From assembly GCA_022316685.1 (NCBI GenBank), contig JAKJHU010000767.1, positions 58,862-122,861 of the forward strand: DNA of 64,000 nt, in the 5' to 3' direction. The notes under the pieces were generated by a model. It saw only the letters and a list, made by a program, of their open reading frames with translations. It ran no database searches and was not told the DNA's origin. The stretch's first letter is position 1, and each line of letters starts with the position of its first letter. A program made the translations under genes and the position numbers. Shown here one piece after another: positions 1 through 11,900 of this stretch. The stretch comes from Progne subis subis. Lineage: Eukaryota > Chordata > Aves > Passeriformes > Hirundinidae.

Positions 1-852
1 AAACCAAGGTTTTGTCTCTCCAGGTGTGTTCATTCACAAACCACTTGGAGACAAGCAGAGAGTACACCATTAATCTCTGATGGTGTTCTGCTGCCTTGCT
101 GCCTTGCCTTTCCCACCACCCAGCCACCAGCCCCAGACAGCGGTGGCCGTGCTTTGGGTGCACAATGAGGCACTGCAGTGATTGCAGATTTCTTCCAGTT
201 AGAGCTGGGCATTTCTCAAAAGTGTCAGACTACTTTGCTAGGTTTCTGTCCGCTCATTTTTAATCACCGCTATGATTTCAATCTTCTCCACCTACTGTGG
301 ACAATAAATTAAAAACCGGAGCTATATAATCAAGGGAGGTATTTATGATGATGTTTTTCTCTGATTTTGAAATGCCCATAGCTTGCCATGCTGACTGATG
401 TTTTTGGTCAGTAAATAATGCCACCTGCTGAGCCAAGTATGTGCTCAGAATGAACATGTACTCCTAGGTGATTCACAAAGACCATTCTTTTCCCTTCCAG
501 CTCCATGCTTTTCTTTTCCTTAACATTTTCAGGGGCCTTGTCTCATTTTCAGGGGCAGAGGATGCACAGACCACACGTGGATCTGTACTACCACTACTGC
601 ACAAACTAATCCAGAATTTGTCCTCCCACCCAGCACGGAAGGCATAAACAAGTATTAAATAAGTTACACTCCACAGATGGAAATCCAAAACTTGGTAAAA
701 ATCACTCTCTCTTCACACCCTCTCCTTCTGCTGCACTATACCACACTCCTTCTGGGGCAGGAGAGAGGAACACAGGACTTAATAAGAAGACCATGGTATG
801 AAAAAGGGTTAAGCCAGCTGACTGTGGCTCATCTTTTTACCCCACCATTATT
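1..852. other. Intergenic, no gene seen
   Basis: AT-rich sequence with only short open frames that show no recognisable domain and no convincing splice pattern. Nothing annotated. Confidence 0.6.
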
Positions 853-1110
853 TCACAGAACAACAGTCACTGAGGTTGGAAGGCACCTCTGGAGATCACT
901 TAGTCCAATCCCCCCTGCTCAAAGCCTACATCATGCTCAACACTGTGTCTTGTTGGGTTTTTAAGTATCTCCAAGGATGTCCCTTTCAGACAACCTGTTC
1001 CTCCAGTGTTTGATCACCCTCTTACAGTAAAATAGCTTTTTCTTAGGATTAAATAGAATCTCCTGTATTTCTGTTTGCACCCACTGAAGACCTATTTTGT
1101 GTACCTTAAT
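853..1110 (-). mobile_element. CR1 LINE 3' fragment
   Basis: The + strand reads as the reverse complement of a CR1 3' end. It has a stretch of the type 'gaggttggaaggcacctc', then 'ggagatcacttagtccaat', then a run about summed-up clusters and 'cctgttcctccagtg'. This order (3' tail first) places the element on the minus strand. It is diverged and 5'-truncated, as most avian CR1 copies are. Limits are approximate. Confidence 0.75.
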
Positions 1111-2884
1111 CAAACCTCTCTTTTTAAGTGACTTTTCTTTAAGTATCCCAGGGGTCATTATCTGCACCAAAGGGGAATGGAAGTAGTTCCATTAGGATTT
1201 ATAAATCCACATCACACCAATCGGCACAGATCAGTGATCAAACATGCTGTACACCTTGAAAAGCTGCAGCCCTGGGGAGTTTCTTTTGCCTCCTGGCGAT
1301 CTTCAAGAGGCATTTGCTTCTAAAGATTTTTTTGTTGTTAGCTGCTTTTAAGTAGTCCAGATCAATGTTGTTCCTTAGTCAGGTCAGGGTCATTTATTAT
1401 TAGCCATAATTTAATTACATCACCTTCACGTGAGCTGGCGCAGAGGTGGATTACAAATGCTACTTGTTTTCCAGTGCCATTCTAGAAGCAGATTAGGAGT
1501 GACAAGAAAACAAAGAATTATACTGAAAGTCACTCTACGGATGTTAATAAACTCTTATCACAAATTTTCACAAAAAAAAAAAAAAAAAAAAAAGGGTTTG
1601 TAATGGTTTAATTGTTCTGCCATCACCAGGTATAAGCAGCACTGGAATATTAATTCTGCAATCCTATGCTTACCAGGAACAGTGAGGAGCAGAACGAACA
1701 GATTCTTTAAGGACTCTTGCAAAACTGTACTGCAAGTTCAGAAATGCAAATTCAACTGATTATCACATATACTAAGAACTGTTGATTTAAAGTTATCAAT
1801 TAGAAGAAAAGCATCCACACTAGTTTCTTATAATTATATGAAACAAACAAAAAACTCCCTGAGTACAATATAAGTTTTACTTTACAAAGGGCAAGTCCTT
1901 CACCATCTTCAGTTTTCTCACTGTGTGGAATTTACTCCTATTTACTGTCCTATTTTCTTTTGCTGTTATTATTACCTACCTATGGCAAAACAGAAAAGAA
2001 GAAAATAATTCTGCCTTAATTCTTCAGTTTTGGTAGGAAGAGACTCTCGTCCCAAAAAGCCTTACAAAAGAAGAAAAGAAATAGATCTGAGTCTAGTAAT
2101 GAATTCATATCCCCAAGTGAGACCAGCAAAATAATTTCTTATTATACATTAAATATCATTGAGGTTCACCATGAAGGCTATGAACCACATGGATCCAAAG
2201 GACAAACGGAACAAGGCCATGCATGCACAGATTCCTTCTCAAACATGCTCAACAGGCTTCCCTGAAAGGTCTCCCATCTCCCCACTCCCTGCCAAGCTTT
2301 TCTTTTTCTCCATCTGCCTTTTCTCTATTAACTGATTTTTTTACCCTGAAGAAGATTCTAAGGCTGTTCCACTTTTAAATAATAAAATAGAAATTGCACA
2401 GTGGTTTAAAACACCGTGCCAACATAATAAAATGGATTTCTCATTGGGCAAGAAAACTAAAAAGCAACAAATGCACTTCAGCAACAAGTACAAAGAGGAA
2501 GTTATACAAATAATAGTTTACAGAGTCAAAGCTTTTTCTAAGCTGGGTTATTTTATTAACTGTTTTGTTAACTTCTACTAGTGTTAAAACTGAAAAAAAA
2601 AATTAATCCCCTTATCATACACAAAAAAACATTCCAGGCTTCTAGAATATTAGCGGATTAATTAAATCAAATATCCCAAACTGCTGATGTTATTAGAAAG
2701 TCATTTTGAAACATTCCATTCAATACTGTTGGATGGCACCTGCTAACTTGCCATGGGGACCCTGCCCAAGTCTGGTCTGTTCCTGTGCAGGTTGATGACA
2801 ATCACAAGACGGTTTATTAATGGTTTATTAATGAGTTTCCCAGCATGCCACGAATATAAGTGTCAAGTTTTTGGGGCGTCTTCA
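1111..2884. other. Intergenic, no gene seen; A22 run
   Basis: AT-rich sequence without a supportable gene. A 22-base adenine run lies at 1572-1593. It may be a retroposon tail, but no element body was recognised 5' of it. Confidence 0.5.
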
Positions 2885-3415
2885 TTGAAGACTATGGCAA
2901 TGGGTAGTTGTAAAAGCAAAGTCCTTTATTGCATGGCTTAATCAGTCCCCTGAAGGCAAAGCCATTAGAGTCCACAGCAGTATGCAAAAGCCTTCTAAAA
3001 TAAAGTTCCTCAGTCCCAAGCAGAAGCAGCAGCCACAGCACTCTTAATCGTGAGCATATTATCAGGAGTAGCTGCAGCAGTAGCAACAACAGCAGCATTT
3101 GTGACATTTTGTGAGCCTCATAGCACTCTCAAAGTAGTGCATTTTTATTCTATTTTTAGCCAATCAGGTACCTACACGAATTTTCTACAATCTTGCTGAG
3201 CCAGTCCAAAGTTAAGATTGATGTGCGGCAATATTTGTAAATTCTTACACAAATTCTACGCATATAACTCGATCTGTTCTATCTAGGAACGTTTTAGCAA
3301 GGTTACATTATTTTTGTTATGCCTAGAGTTTATCTTTGCAAAAGGCAAAGCTACTGAACTTTAAACTAGGCCACAAGGGCTTCTCTTGCTAGCTCGCATT
3401 TCTACCTCACGTCTT
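2885..3415 (-). mobile_element. Possible LTR-like block (weak)
   Basis: Read on the minus strand, this AT-rich block carries a polyadenylation-type AATAAA near 2920-2930 and no coding potential, which resembles a solo LTR. No TG...CA ends or target duplication could be fixed, so this is only a suggestion. A short tandem duplication of 'ggtttattaat' lies just beside it at about 2810-2832. Confidence 0.25.
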
Positions 3416-3927
3416 TATGTGCCTATTTATGTATTTTACATTTTCTGAAGGTTCTAATTCAATCCTCACATTTCTGGGCACTCCTGGGCATTTGTGGATT
3501 TGGCCCAGGGGGATTCACACTGATGACCAAATGTACGAAGGAGGAGGACAGCACACAGCCCAGCCTAACAGCGACAGGCTCATCACACCCGCTGCACACA
3601 GGCTTCCCTCACCTGACACGGGAGAGGAACCCCCTAGGGGCAATCAAATCCTCTGCTGGAACTCCTGATGGGGAATTTCTCTGCAGAACTTCCCAGCACC
3701 TCTTCGCCATGAGCTGCAGGGTCACCAGAGCTCTCCACACACCACCAGCAACCAGGGCAGGCTGGAGAGAGCAGCACAAACTACAGGAGGAGAGAAGGCA
3801 AACTGGAAGAAAGGTGGGGATTTTCTCCTCCCCGAAATGAGAGGCATTAAAATTAGAACTGAGGAAAAAGTTCACTGAAACCAATTTCTCAAGTGCACAA
3901 AGCATTGGAGAAAGCAGCTCCTGGGTA

Positions 3928-4385
3928 TGGCTGTGTGACTGGGATACGCAAAGCAATCACACGGAGTCAAGAGATTTTCGCAGGGCAGAGAGTTCCTCCG
4001 AGCCAGCTCAAGGCTGAGCCAAGGCGGAGAACAAGGCGGAGAGCCCTCTGCCTGTTTATTTCTTACTTTTTATACATTTGTGGGTCTGGCTGTGGATTGG
4101 TTTCTGGAGTTTTCACCTCCCAGCCCAATGGCCAGACCAGCTGTCAGTTACAATTGTTTTCAGGTTAGAAATATGCAAACAAAGGACAGGGAATGAAAAA
4201 CAAAGGATTTGTTTATGTTACATATGTGAGAAAAAGGTAGAAACTGCTCCTAACATTGTACAGTAGCTAAAAGGTCTGACTCCATTTTATGAACAATCCA
4301 AAGGCTTTAAAAAACTCAGAAAAACCAGGGTGACACGGCTGACCCCAAACACCCAGGCAGAATTGAGCATCTTGCCCTATGCACA
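3928..4385 (-). mobile_element. Solo LTR-like element, retroviral type
   Basis: On the minus strand the order is that of an LTR. There is a TATAAAAAG promoter box near 4066-4076, an AATAAA about 10 bases further on near 4050, then a GC-richer R/U5-like stretch running to about 3930. The likely outer end is a TGTGCATAGG-like start near 4385. No gag, pol or env coding was seen next to it. Family assignment needs a repeat library. Confidence 0.5.
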
Positions 4386-6009
4386 CAGCTCTGCTGGTAA
4401 GGGGCTGAACAGAGAAATTAGGACACAGGCTGTATTAGGGAGGGACACAGGCAGTTCAGCACGAGTTACCCAACAGGCAGCTCTTTTCAGCTAATGGGAA
4501 AATATTTGACACTTTTTTAAAAGAATAGTCACTTAGAGATTCCCAGTGAGATTCACAGCAGGGACAAGAGGCTGCTGAGCGAGGGTTGCAGCAGCTCCTT
4601 ATTTTCAGGGTGAATTGACACCACACCAGCTCACATTTTGGACTATAATAGCCCTTTAACACCACTCACTTGGCAAAGGCAGGACAGGCTCCACTCCCAC
4701 TACACTTCCTGTCAGAGGAGCCCAGGCACTTTCCACCTGCAAATTCCCAGCAGCCGGCTCCTTTCAGACTGCGCTGAACAGAAACCCGAGCTGGGATGTG
4801 TGCAAAATTCCTCTTATTTTGAGTATGTGCCAGCTAATCATGGATATGAAGAGTCAGCTAGACACCTAAGTGTCTTTTGTCCTGGTAACTATTCCTATGA
4901 TTTCTAAAGGGCAGGGGAGGAGAAAGGACAGAATCACAGAAGAGTAAAGCCCATGTTTTCTCTCTCTCTCTCTCTCTCTCTCCCTTTGATCAAAACAATA
5001 CCTATTAACTGTGATACACTTTGAAACTATGTCATTCTTCTTGGAGGGGAAAAACTGACTCCCCACTAAGAACCAGACAATCTGTATAAGTAATACTTTA
5101 TTTAAGTAATACTTTCAAAAGATGCTCCAAGTTTCTAAATTATCAGCTCAAAATGTGGCATAAACAAAATACCAACAATGTAAACCTATGTGTAAATCAT
5201 GCTATTATGCAGAATTGTACCAAAAAGTACACCAAGAAACTGGAGCAGATCTTCCAGCATTTGATCTTATTTTGGTGTTCAACACACTCACAAAGGATAA
5301 ACTTTTTCATTCCTCACAAATCCAAAATCCCACTGAGAACATGGAGTCCTTTGAATATGGTGGCATTGAAGTTAGTGGGAGATTTAAACGCAGAAGAAAT
5401 GCTGGATCTGGACATAAGAGTATTTAACATCGAATTATAAAAGCCATAAAAATGTAAGGATATTTATTCAAAAATACTTCAGTATCTCAGAAGTTATTGC
5501 TTGTCCACACTACTTTCTCAGCTAGATCACTGCTGCTCCTACTTTCCTTAATCTTTCCTTTCTAATTCTTCTTCTAAACATTTACAAAAATTTGCAGAGA
5601 TGGGGAAAAAAAGCTGAAGATCTGAAACGAAATTAATTTAATAAGGAAGGGACTCAAATTCCATTACTGGCTTAGGCAGCCTCTTTTCATGCTGCATATT
5701 GTAAGCAGGAGCAATTCATTTCAAAGTCCTTGATCTTTGGGAGCTTTTTCATTAATATTATTATTAATAATAATAACAGCAAGTCCCACTCACTCTCCCT
5801 GCTTGCCTCCTGCTAGCTGTAAGCACTCCAGAGCCTCTAGGCACCCTGCGCCAGCACAGAGAGCTGGATTTAAAAGCTGCTGCTTTCCAAGGTGACCTGT
5901 GGCTGCCAAGAGCTCTGCACAGCCCCAGGACAACCCCGTGGGTCAGGGCAGGGCAGGAAAGGGCTGAGGTGTGAGGATACCTGCTTGTGTTGCATGAGAT
6001 GTGGGGAGC
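4386..6009. other. Intergenic, no gene seen
   Basis: No supportable gene. It holds a CT dinucleotide repeat at about 4958-4981 and a short tandem duplication of 'taagtaatactt' near 5089-5114. Open frames on the minus strand at 5764-6174 show no family resemblance and run into the LTR that starts at 6010. Confidence 0.5.
4958..4981. repeat. (CT)n microsatellite
   Basis: About eleven CT units in a row are directly visible. Confidence 0.95.
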
Positions 6010-6536
6010 TGTTGGAACCCTGGGAACTGAGAATCTTAGACTTTCTGTGCTGACAGGCACTGACCCCCAAGCAAACACTGCATTTGACCTGAGGCCGTGG
6101 AGAAGGCTTCCAAAATTGAGTTGATAGCACTGGGATTGTGGGTGTGTGGTTTGGATAGAAGTGTGTGATATCACAGGGTGGAAAACTAGAGTTTAAGGGT
6201 TTAGAATATAGTAATATACATAAAGCAAGATGGAGGTTTTAGGGTCTTGTCTAAGTCCTTATTCTTCACTTTCTTCTTCATGGGTTTGGGTGGTATTTTG
6301 TAATTGGATAGAGAAGTCCACATTGTGGACCATAGGTGGTTGGTTATTGTGTTAAAAGTAAAAATAATCTAGGTGTCATTTCATAATTGGACAGTCCATT
6401 CTTAAAAGACCTTGTAAAGAGGTAGAGACAGAGCCATTTTCTACTTTGTTAGCTAGAACTCACAACTTGTGAGACTGTGCTATAGATAAGAATTAATAAA
6501 CATCTGAGGCCAAACACGAACTGCATCTCTCAAGCA
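6010..6536 (+). mobile_element. Solo LTR, copy A of a family also at 22.8 kb
   Basis: The block starts TGTTGGAACCCT and ends near 6536 after an AATAAA at about 6493-6499 (context 'aagaattaataaacatc'). A block at 22,750-23,277, read on the minus strand, follows it in the same order over about 530 bases: the TGTTGGAACCC start, 'atttgac', 'gatagcactgg', 'tgtgatatcacagggtg', 'agtaatata', 'gtcttgtc', 'aactcac', 'atagataagaat', 'aataaac'. Shared start, length and polyA signal identify an LTR family. No internal retroviral genes flank it, so it is a solo LTR. Confidence 0.75.
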
Positions 6537-8663
6537 TTTAATCCTGGCTCTAACAGAAGAAAAGAAAATTAAAAAGCCATGGGGAGCTTCAGAGCTCATG
6601 CCTGCACTGAGAGCTGGAGTGACAGAGCAGCACCTTGCTCACTTCACCCTTCTAATGCAAGGAGCACCTAAAAGGCCCTGAATTATCAGCAGCTGCTGTA
6701 ACAAGGAATGGAGGCAAACCTATGACTGTATCTCGGAAACGACACTCAATTCAATTTAATCCATTTGATGTGTACTTTAGTCAATTTGCAGCCCGCTCCC
6801 ATATGGGAGTGTGAAAACAGGGAAAATGCAAGGCCTCAGTTTCTCTTTGGGTTCCAGCCATGCAGAGGGAGCAGTAACATCTGGCACAATGGGAACATTC
6901 AGCATTAGCTGTGTTGGCAGCTCAAAAGTAGCCCCTGGGTGTGTCACTCTATCAGACCGCAGATTGACCATCTGGGGTGTCTTCCTCTCACTGCCACACA
7001 CAGGGATTTTTAAACTCCTATTTCTTCTTAAACATTATCCACTTCTGTATTCTTGTGGACAGCAGTCCATATAAGTACCTCATGAACACATCTCCCCACG
7101 TTCCTGGAGAGTTCCTTTCTTCCTAACTTTAAAGAAAGGAACAAAAGCATAATACACATTTCACTTGCAAAAGGGATTCCACAGAGGAAAGAATTTCAGC
7201 CCATCTGCCACACTTGTTTTTTTATTCATGTGTAAAATAAGGCTTGTATGCACAAAATATAAAGGACCCTAAAGAGAAATATTCCCTTCTGTTTCCTGGC
7301 TGAACAAGTCAGTACACTATTGAGGTTATAAACCTCTATTTTCAGTAATCTGGTGTAGGTGTTGCTTGCAAGACATTACCCTCCTAAACTGATGAATCAT
7401 TAGGTCAGCTCAATCTCTTTCAATTCAAAAAGTCCGAAAAATTTAAAAATATGTCCAAAACCTGAAATTCAAGTGATATACCATTGTTTTGTACTGAATA
7501 ACACACTTTCAGATGTAACACACTCCAGTAAGTTTTAAAGACACAATGACAGGGAGATGTGGTGGATCAAGACAACCCAAGTGTAACTTCCCAAGTTTTT
7601 CATGTAAGTATAAGCACTGTGGGTGAAGGTTTGTATGGTTCCAGAATGCAGATTCCAGAATGCAGTTGTGTTTGTTGAACTATATTTTAATTCTGATACT
7701 CAGTTCCCAACCAGATGAGACAAATCAAGCATTAGAGCTCAACTAAACAGCAGAAACATAAGATACCAGCACCCACGCCCAGCCATAGGCAAAAGCCTCC
7801 ACCAGAAAGTTCACCAGAGAGAACTCTGAAAGGAGAACAAATAGCAAACAAACCTGGGTGGGCGATAGGAAGGGTGGCTAAGCACTGATCAGGGCATTTG
7901 CCATCCCCTGAACAAGCACACAAACCTTGCCAAACAACACAATTTAGGTGTTCACTTGATCTGCTTTTTTGTTGCCCAAATCAGTATGAAAGTCCTGTCC
8001 CATCCCTCCAGATGGACAGCCACTGGCAGATAATTGCACAAGTCTGAGCAAGCTGCTTGTGTTTTCCTAAGCTTCTACAGAGGAGTGGGTACGCCCAGAG
8101 GGAAATCCATCACTTTATCCATTCATCCCTCAAGCAAGGGGTATAAAACACATTGCAGCATCTGAAGGGGACTCATGTTGTAGAGAAACAAAATTCCCAT
8201 TAGTGAAGTGCAGCTAAAAGCACTTCAGCAACTCACAAGAGTTTCCAGCAAAGGCCCAGCAGAGAATTGTAGAGCAGACAGGTACCAAGCAGAGCACAGA
8301 GCCCAAATGTGCCCAGGTAACCGAGGGCACAGAGCTCTGCAGTGTTTGCTGCCTCTCCAGGAGCTGCAGGCAATGCATGGGCACTCCTCAGACTGCTCGA
8401 AGCCTGCCAGCCAAGCTAACGATAAAGAATTGAAAAATGAGGCAAAATCATAAAATACAAGTCTTGGGGTGAATGCTCTGGTCCCCAAGTACAACTGAGA
8501 GACAACGATGCACCTAAAGGTGTAGGAACAGGGTAAAATCCAGCCTGTCATTTCTTCTAAGTGCAGATAATAAGCAATTTGTAAGTTCACATACGGAGCT
8601 ATTTTAAGAATGATAAGTTCCTTTAACACAACAATCTATTCTGAGGGTGAAAAATAAGTGCAT
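6537..8663. other. Intergenic, no gene seen
   Basis: AT-rich sequence. Open frames at 6777-7074 overlap on both strands and show no domain. A short direct duplication 'ccagaatgcagatt' lies near 7640-7665. Nothing else supportable. Confidence 0.5.
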
Positions 8664-8913
8664 TTGTAACAAGGGATTTGTCCCATGAGAATCAGTAAAG
8701 AAAATATGTAAACAATCCAAGAATAGATAGATTAGATGGACAAGTAAAATGTCTCTTACTAACCAATAGAATAATTAACAAGAAAGCTATTAACCAGTTA
8801 GAAGTTGCCCTTAAAGTTTGTAAAAACTGTATAAAAGACAGCATGCAGCCATAATAAAGGAGCCTTCTGAACTTTTATGGTGTCACTCTGTGTGTCATGA
8901 CCATCCCAACAAC
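8664..8913 (+). mobile_element. Solo LTR-like element
   Basis: This is a compact LTR-like layout on the plus strand. It starts TGTAACAAGGG near 8664, has a TATAAAAG box at about 8831-8838, an AATAAA about 20 bases downstream ('cataataaaggag', near 8855), and ends near 'cccaaca' at 8913. No retroviral coding lies next to it. Start and end are inferred. Confidence 0.5.
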
Positions 8914-11900
8914 ATCAAGGGAGAGGAAATCCATCAAACAGGCCCTGGATTATCTGTTGATTCCCACCTTGGCTGATTGCCACTGTCACTTTGCTGGTCA
9001 CACCAAGGCTTCTGCAGGTACCAACGGGTCAGAAACTGTCTTTTTCCCCAAAAGGCTGGAGTGTGGCACTTGGGAAGTATTCTCCATGGGAAGATGTTAT
9101 TAAACGGAATGCAAACTGCTCTTTGCTTTGTATTAACTGGCTTGTTAACATTATAGAAATAATTCAAAATAAATAAAGCATTTCTTTGCAGGAACTCATA
9201 CCATTTTACTCTTTCTGGCTTTAATGCAAATAGTGAGTTTAAACCAGCCAGTACCATCTAGTCCATACTGCCAAAACTCAAATCCCACCTTAAAATCTGC
9301 ACAAAAGTAAAATTTTTGTATAGCACAACTGAATATTTCAGTAGATTTTGAAATAAAGTATTGGTTTTAACAAAACCAAAATTTTATCTGAATTCTAAGA
9401 TGATGTGCATGCAGGAGAGAAGAAATTCTCAGGAAATCATTTTAAGTATTCATGTTCCACTACATAAAACTTGCAAGACTGCTGCAAAATGCATTTCAAT
9501 AAAAGCAAAGTCATCATACAGTTGCAATAGAGCATGTTCCCCTTCTTCAAAATGAGGATGTTTCAGCACCCTTCTTTCTTCCTATTTGTTTTGGTCACAT
9601 TTTTTATTGTTCCCTGTGGCAGGATTCCTCTAAGAACAAATTTTCTCTGGGTGTTTTCTCAAGATGCCACATTTAGATCTATTGATTATGCTCCTTGGTA
9701 AATGTTTGTGCTCTGGTTCCCACCACATTTTAATTCAGGTATTTTTGTCAACTGCTAAAGAATTTATTTTTAAGAGACCAAATTCCTATTTGTATATTGT
9801 AGTTCATCATACTGGTTTTATCCACTACAAGCATGCAATTTCAACCAGGATGTAAATTTGTGTGTGTGTATATATATATATCTATATGTGTGTGTGTGTG
9901 TATGTGTGTATATATGTGTGTATATATATATATTAAAATAAATAAAATAAAATAAAAACAACACCACCAAGAAGCATGTGTTCTTGACTAAGACAATCAG
10001 TAGAAGTATGACAAAATTTTATTCTATCAGCATTCTCTGCTTTCAGCCTATAGCTGTGTAAATGTTGCTAAGCCACACCAAACTCTGCAGCAAACCTGCA
10101 TAGGACACCTTATGCTTTTGAGCTCTGACTGGTATGAAATGTGCTACATTAAAAATTATCATTGCTCTGATGAGCAATAATTATCCATTTCCCTTAGGTG
10201 TAATTCTCCTTTTCTCTGGTAGCTGAACCCACCAACCATTTTAACTGCCTCACCTCACCTGACTTACCTCCACTTAAAACACTCCATTTTAAACACTGAT
10301 TTACTCTCCAGACTCAGGAATGGATGTGCCAGGGTAATTCCTAGATAGCTATATCCTGATTCTACAGCAATCTTTGTAAAAGGCAAAGTCAGCTAAAATA
10401 GAACAGTTTCTACAGATAAATAATACCTTTATTTCAGTGTAAATATTTTAAAATATTTTTAATGCAATGATAAACCAAAGAAATTGCTGGCAAAGCAAAA
10501 TCATAAGGCTAATATTTGATATTTGACTTTTATAAAAATTCAGAATTTCATCATTAGTTAATATGGGGGGGGGGTGGTTTGCAGGCAGATAATTTTACTT
10601 TGTATACCTTGTTGCACAAAACTATCATTAACAAGATATATTACCTAATTATGCCGGTCTGTTCGACTTCTGAGCAGGATTGCAGCTATAAATTTCACAG
10701 GGGAGATGTACTGTGTGTGAAGGCTTCTGACAGAATCCCATGGCCACAAAGAACGGAATCTGGAGAGACAGTGTCATTCCATTTGACAGAGTGACTGGTA
10801 TCACTGTCAGCATAACAGTCCCAGACCTGCAGCAGAAGAGAACAACATTGATTGGCAACATCAGAAGGGTCAAGATAAATTAAATATTTATGGCTCTGGG
10901 CTGTGCTGACAGCTCCTGATGTGTTCTCAAAGCTGATAACCTTTCTTCTGAAAGCTGTCCCAGTAAACCTGCCGTTTCCAAGGTTCCAGGTTTATTTCCC
11001 AGGCTGCTGACAGCCCTGGCAGCCTCTAGGAGGGCATTGCTGAACACTCTGCCCTTTCACATTTCCCTAAGCCAGAGCCATGCAGTCCTTTCCAAAGGGA
11101 AGGGAAATTATTTGCTTCACTAAAAACATAATAACCCAGCAATGGTCACACAGAAAGGAAGAGAGGTGGTTTTTTTATATATAAAAACAGTTTTGTTCAT
11201 CTGCTCTCTGTTTTTTCATCTGGATGAAAATTTGTGAGAAACCTCACTGTCCCACAATTCATGGCTGTTGGGTTTTCCCCCTGAGGAGATACAATTAATT
11301 TCAAGTGAGACTAACTCCCAGCTCAAAACTAAATCTGCACATTCCCAAAGACTTCAAATTGTATCACTACACCCATATTTCACAGATGCAGGTAAATGAA
11401 ATTATTGGTATAACATGCAAGCCACACAAATCAAAGCCAGGAATATAATAATTGCCAGAGAGAATATTTGCTGTAGATTATCTCTTGTTTAACAAGCCTG
11501 ATTTTTTGTTCCAGTTGATTCTAAGTTAGGGCAACAGCATAAATTTCTTAGTTTAAGACCTCTAAAAGTAGCACCTGAGAATACAGCATGACTAAAGTAC
11601 ATCAAATGGATTAAAAATACCTACCTAGCTTGAAAACATAGACATCAATGGGCACTTGACATCTGAGGCACCACTACTAGCAAGTTCCTGAAAGGATTGG
11701 GATGAAACCCCTTACAAAGGAAGGCATCCATCAAGAAGAACTAACTAAAGCAAACTGAGCAGAGGGAATTGATATTACAAATACCTGCAGACTGATAAAT
11801 GAGGAGGAGATGAGACCACTGACAAAGAAATTAGAGGCACTTGAGAAACAAGACCCGTTTGAACAGAATACGTTCTAAATCAAAACTCACAAAAATATGT

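Noticed and set aside
5764..6174. 136-codon minus-strand frame
   Set aside because: Overlaps the start of an LTR of the 6.0 kb family; no domain.
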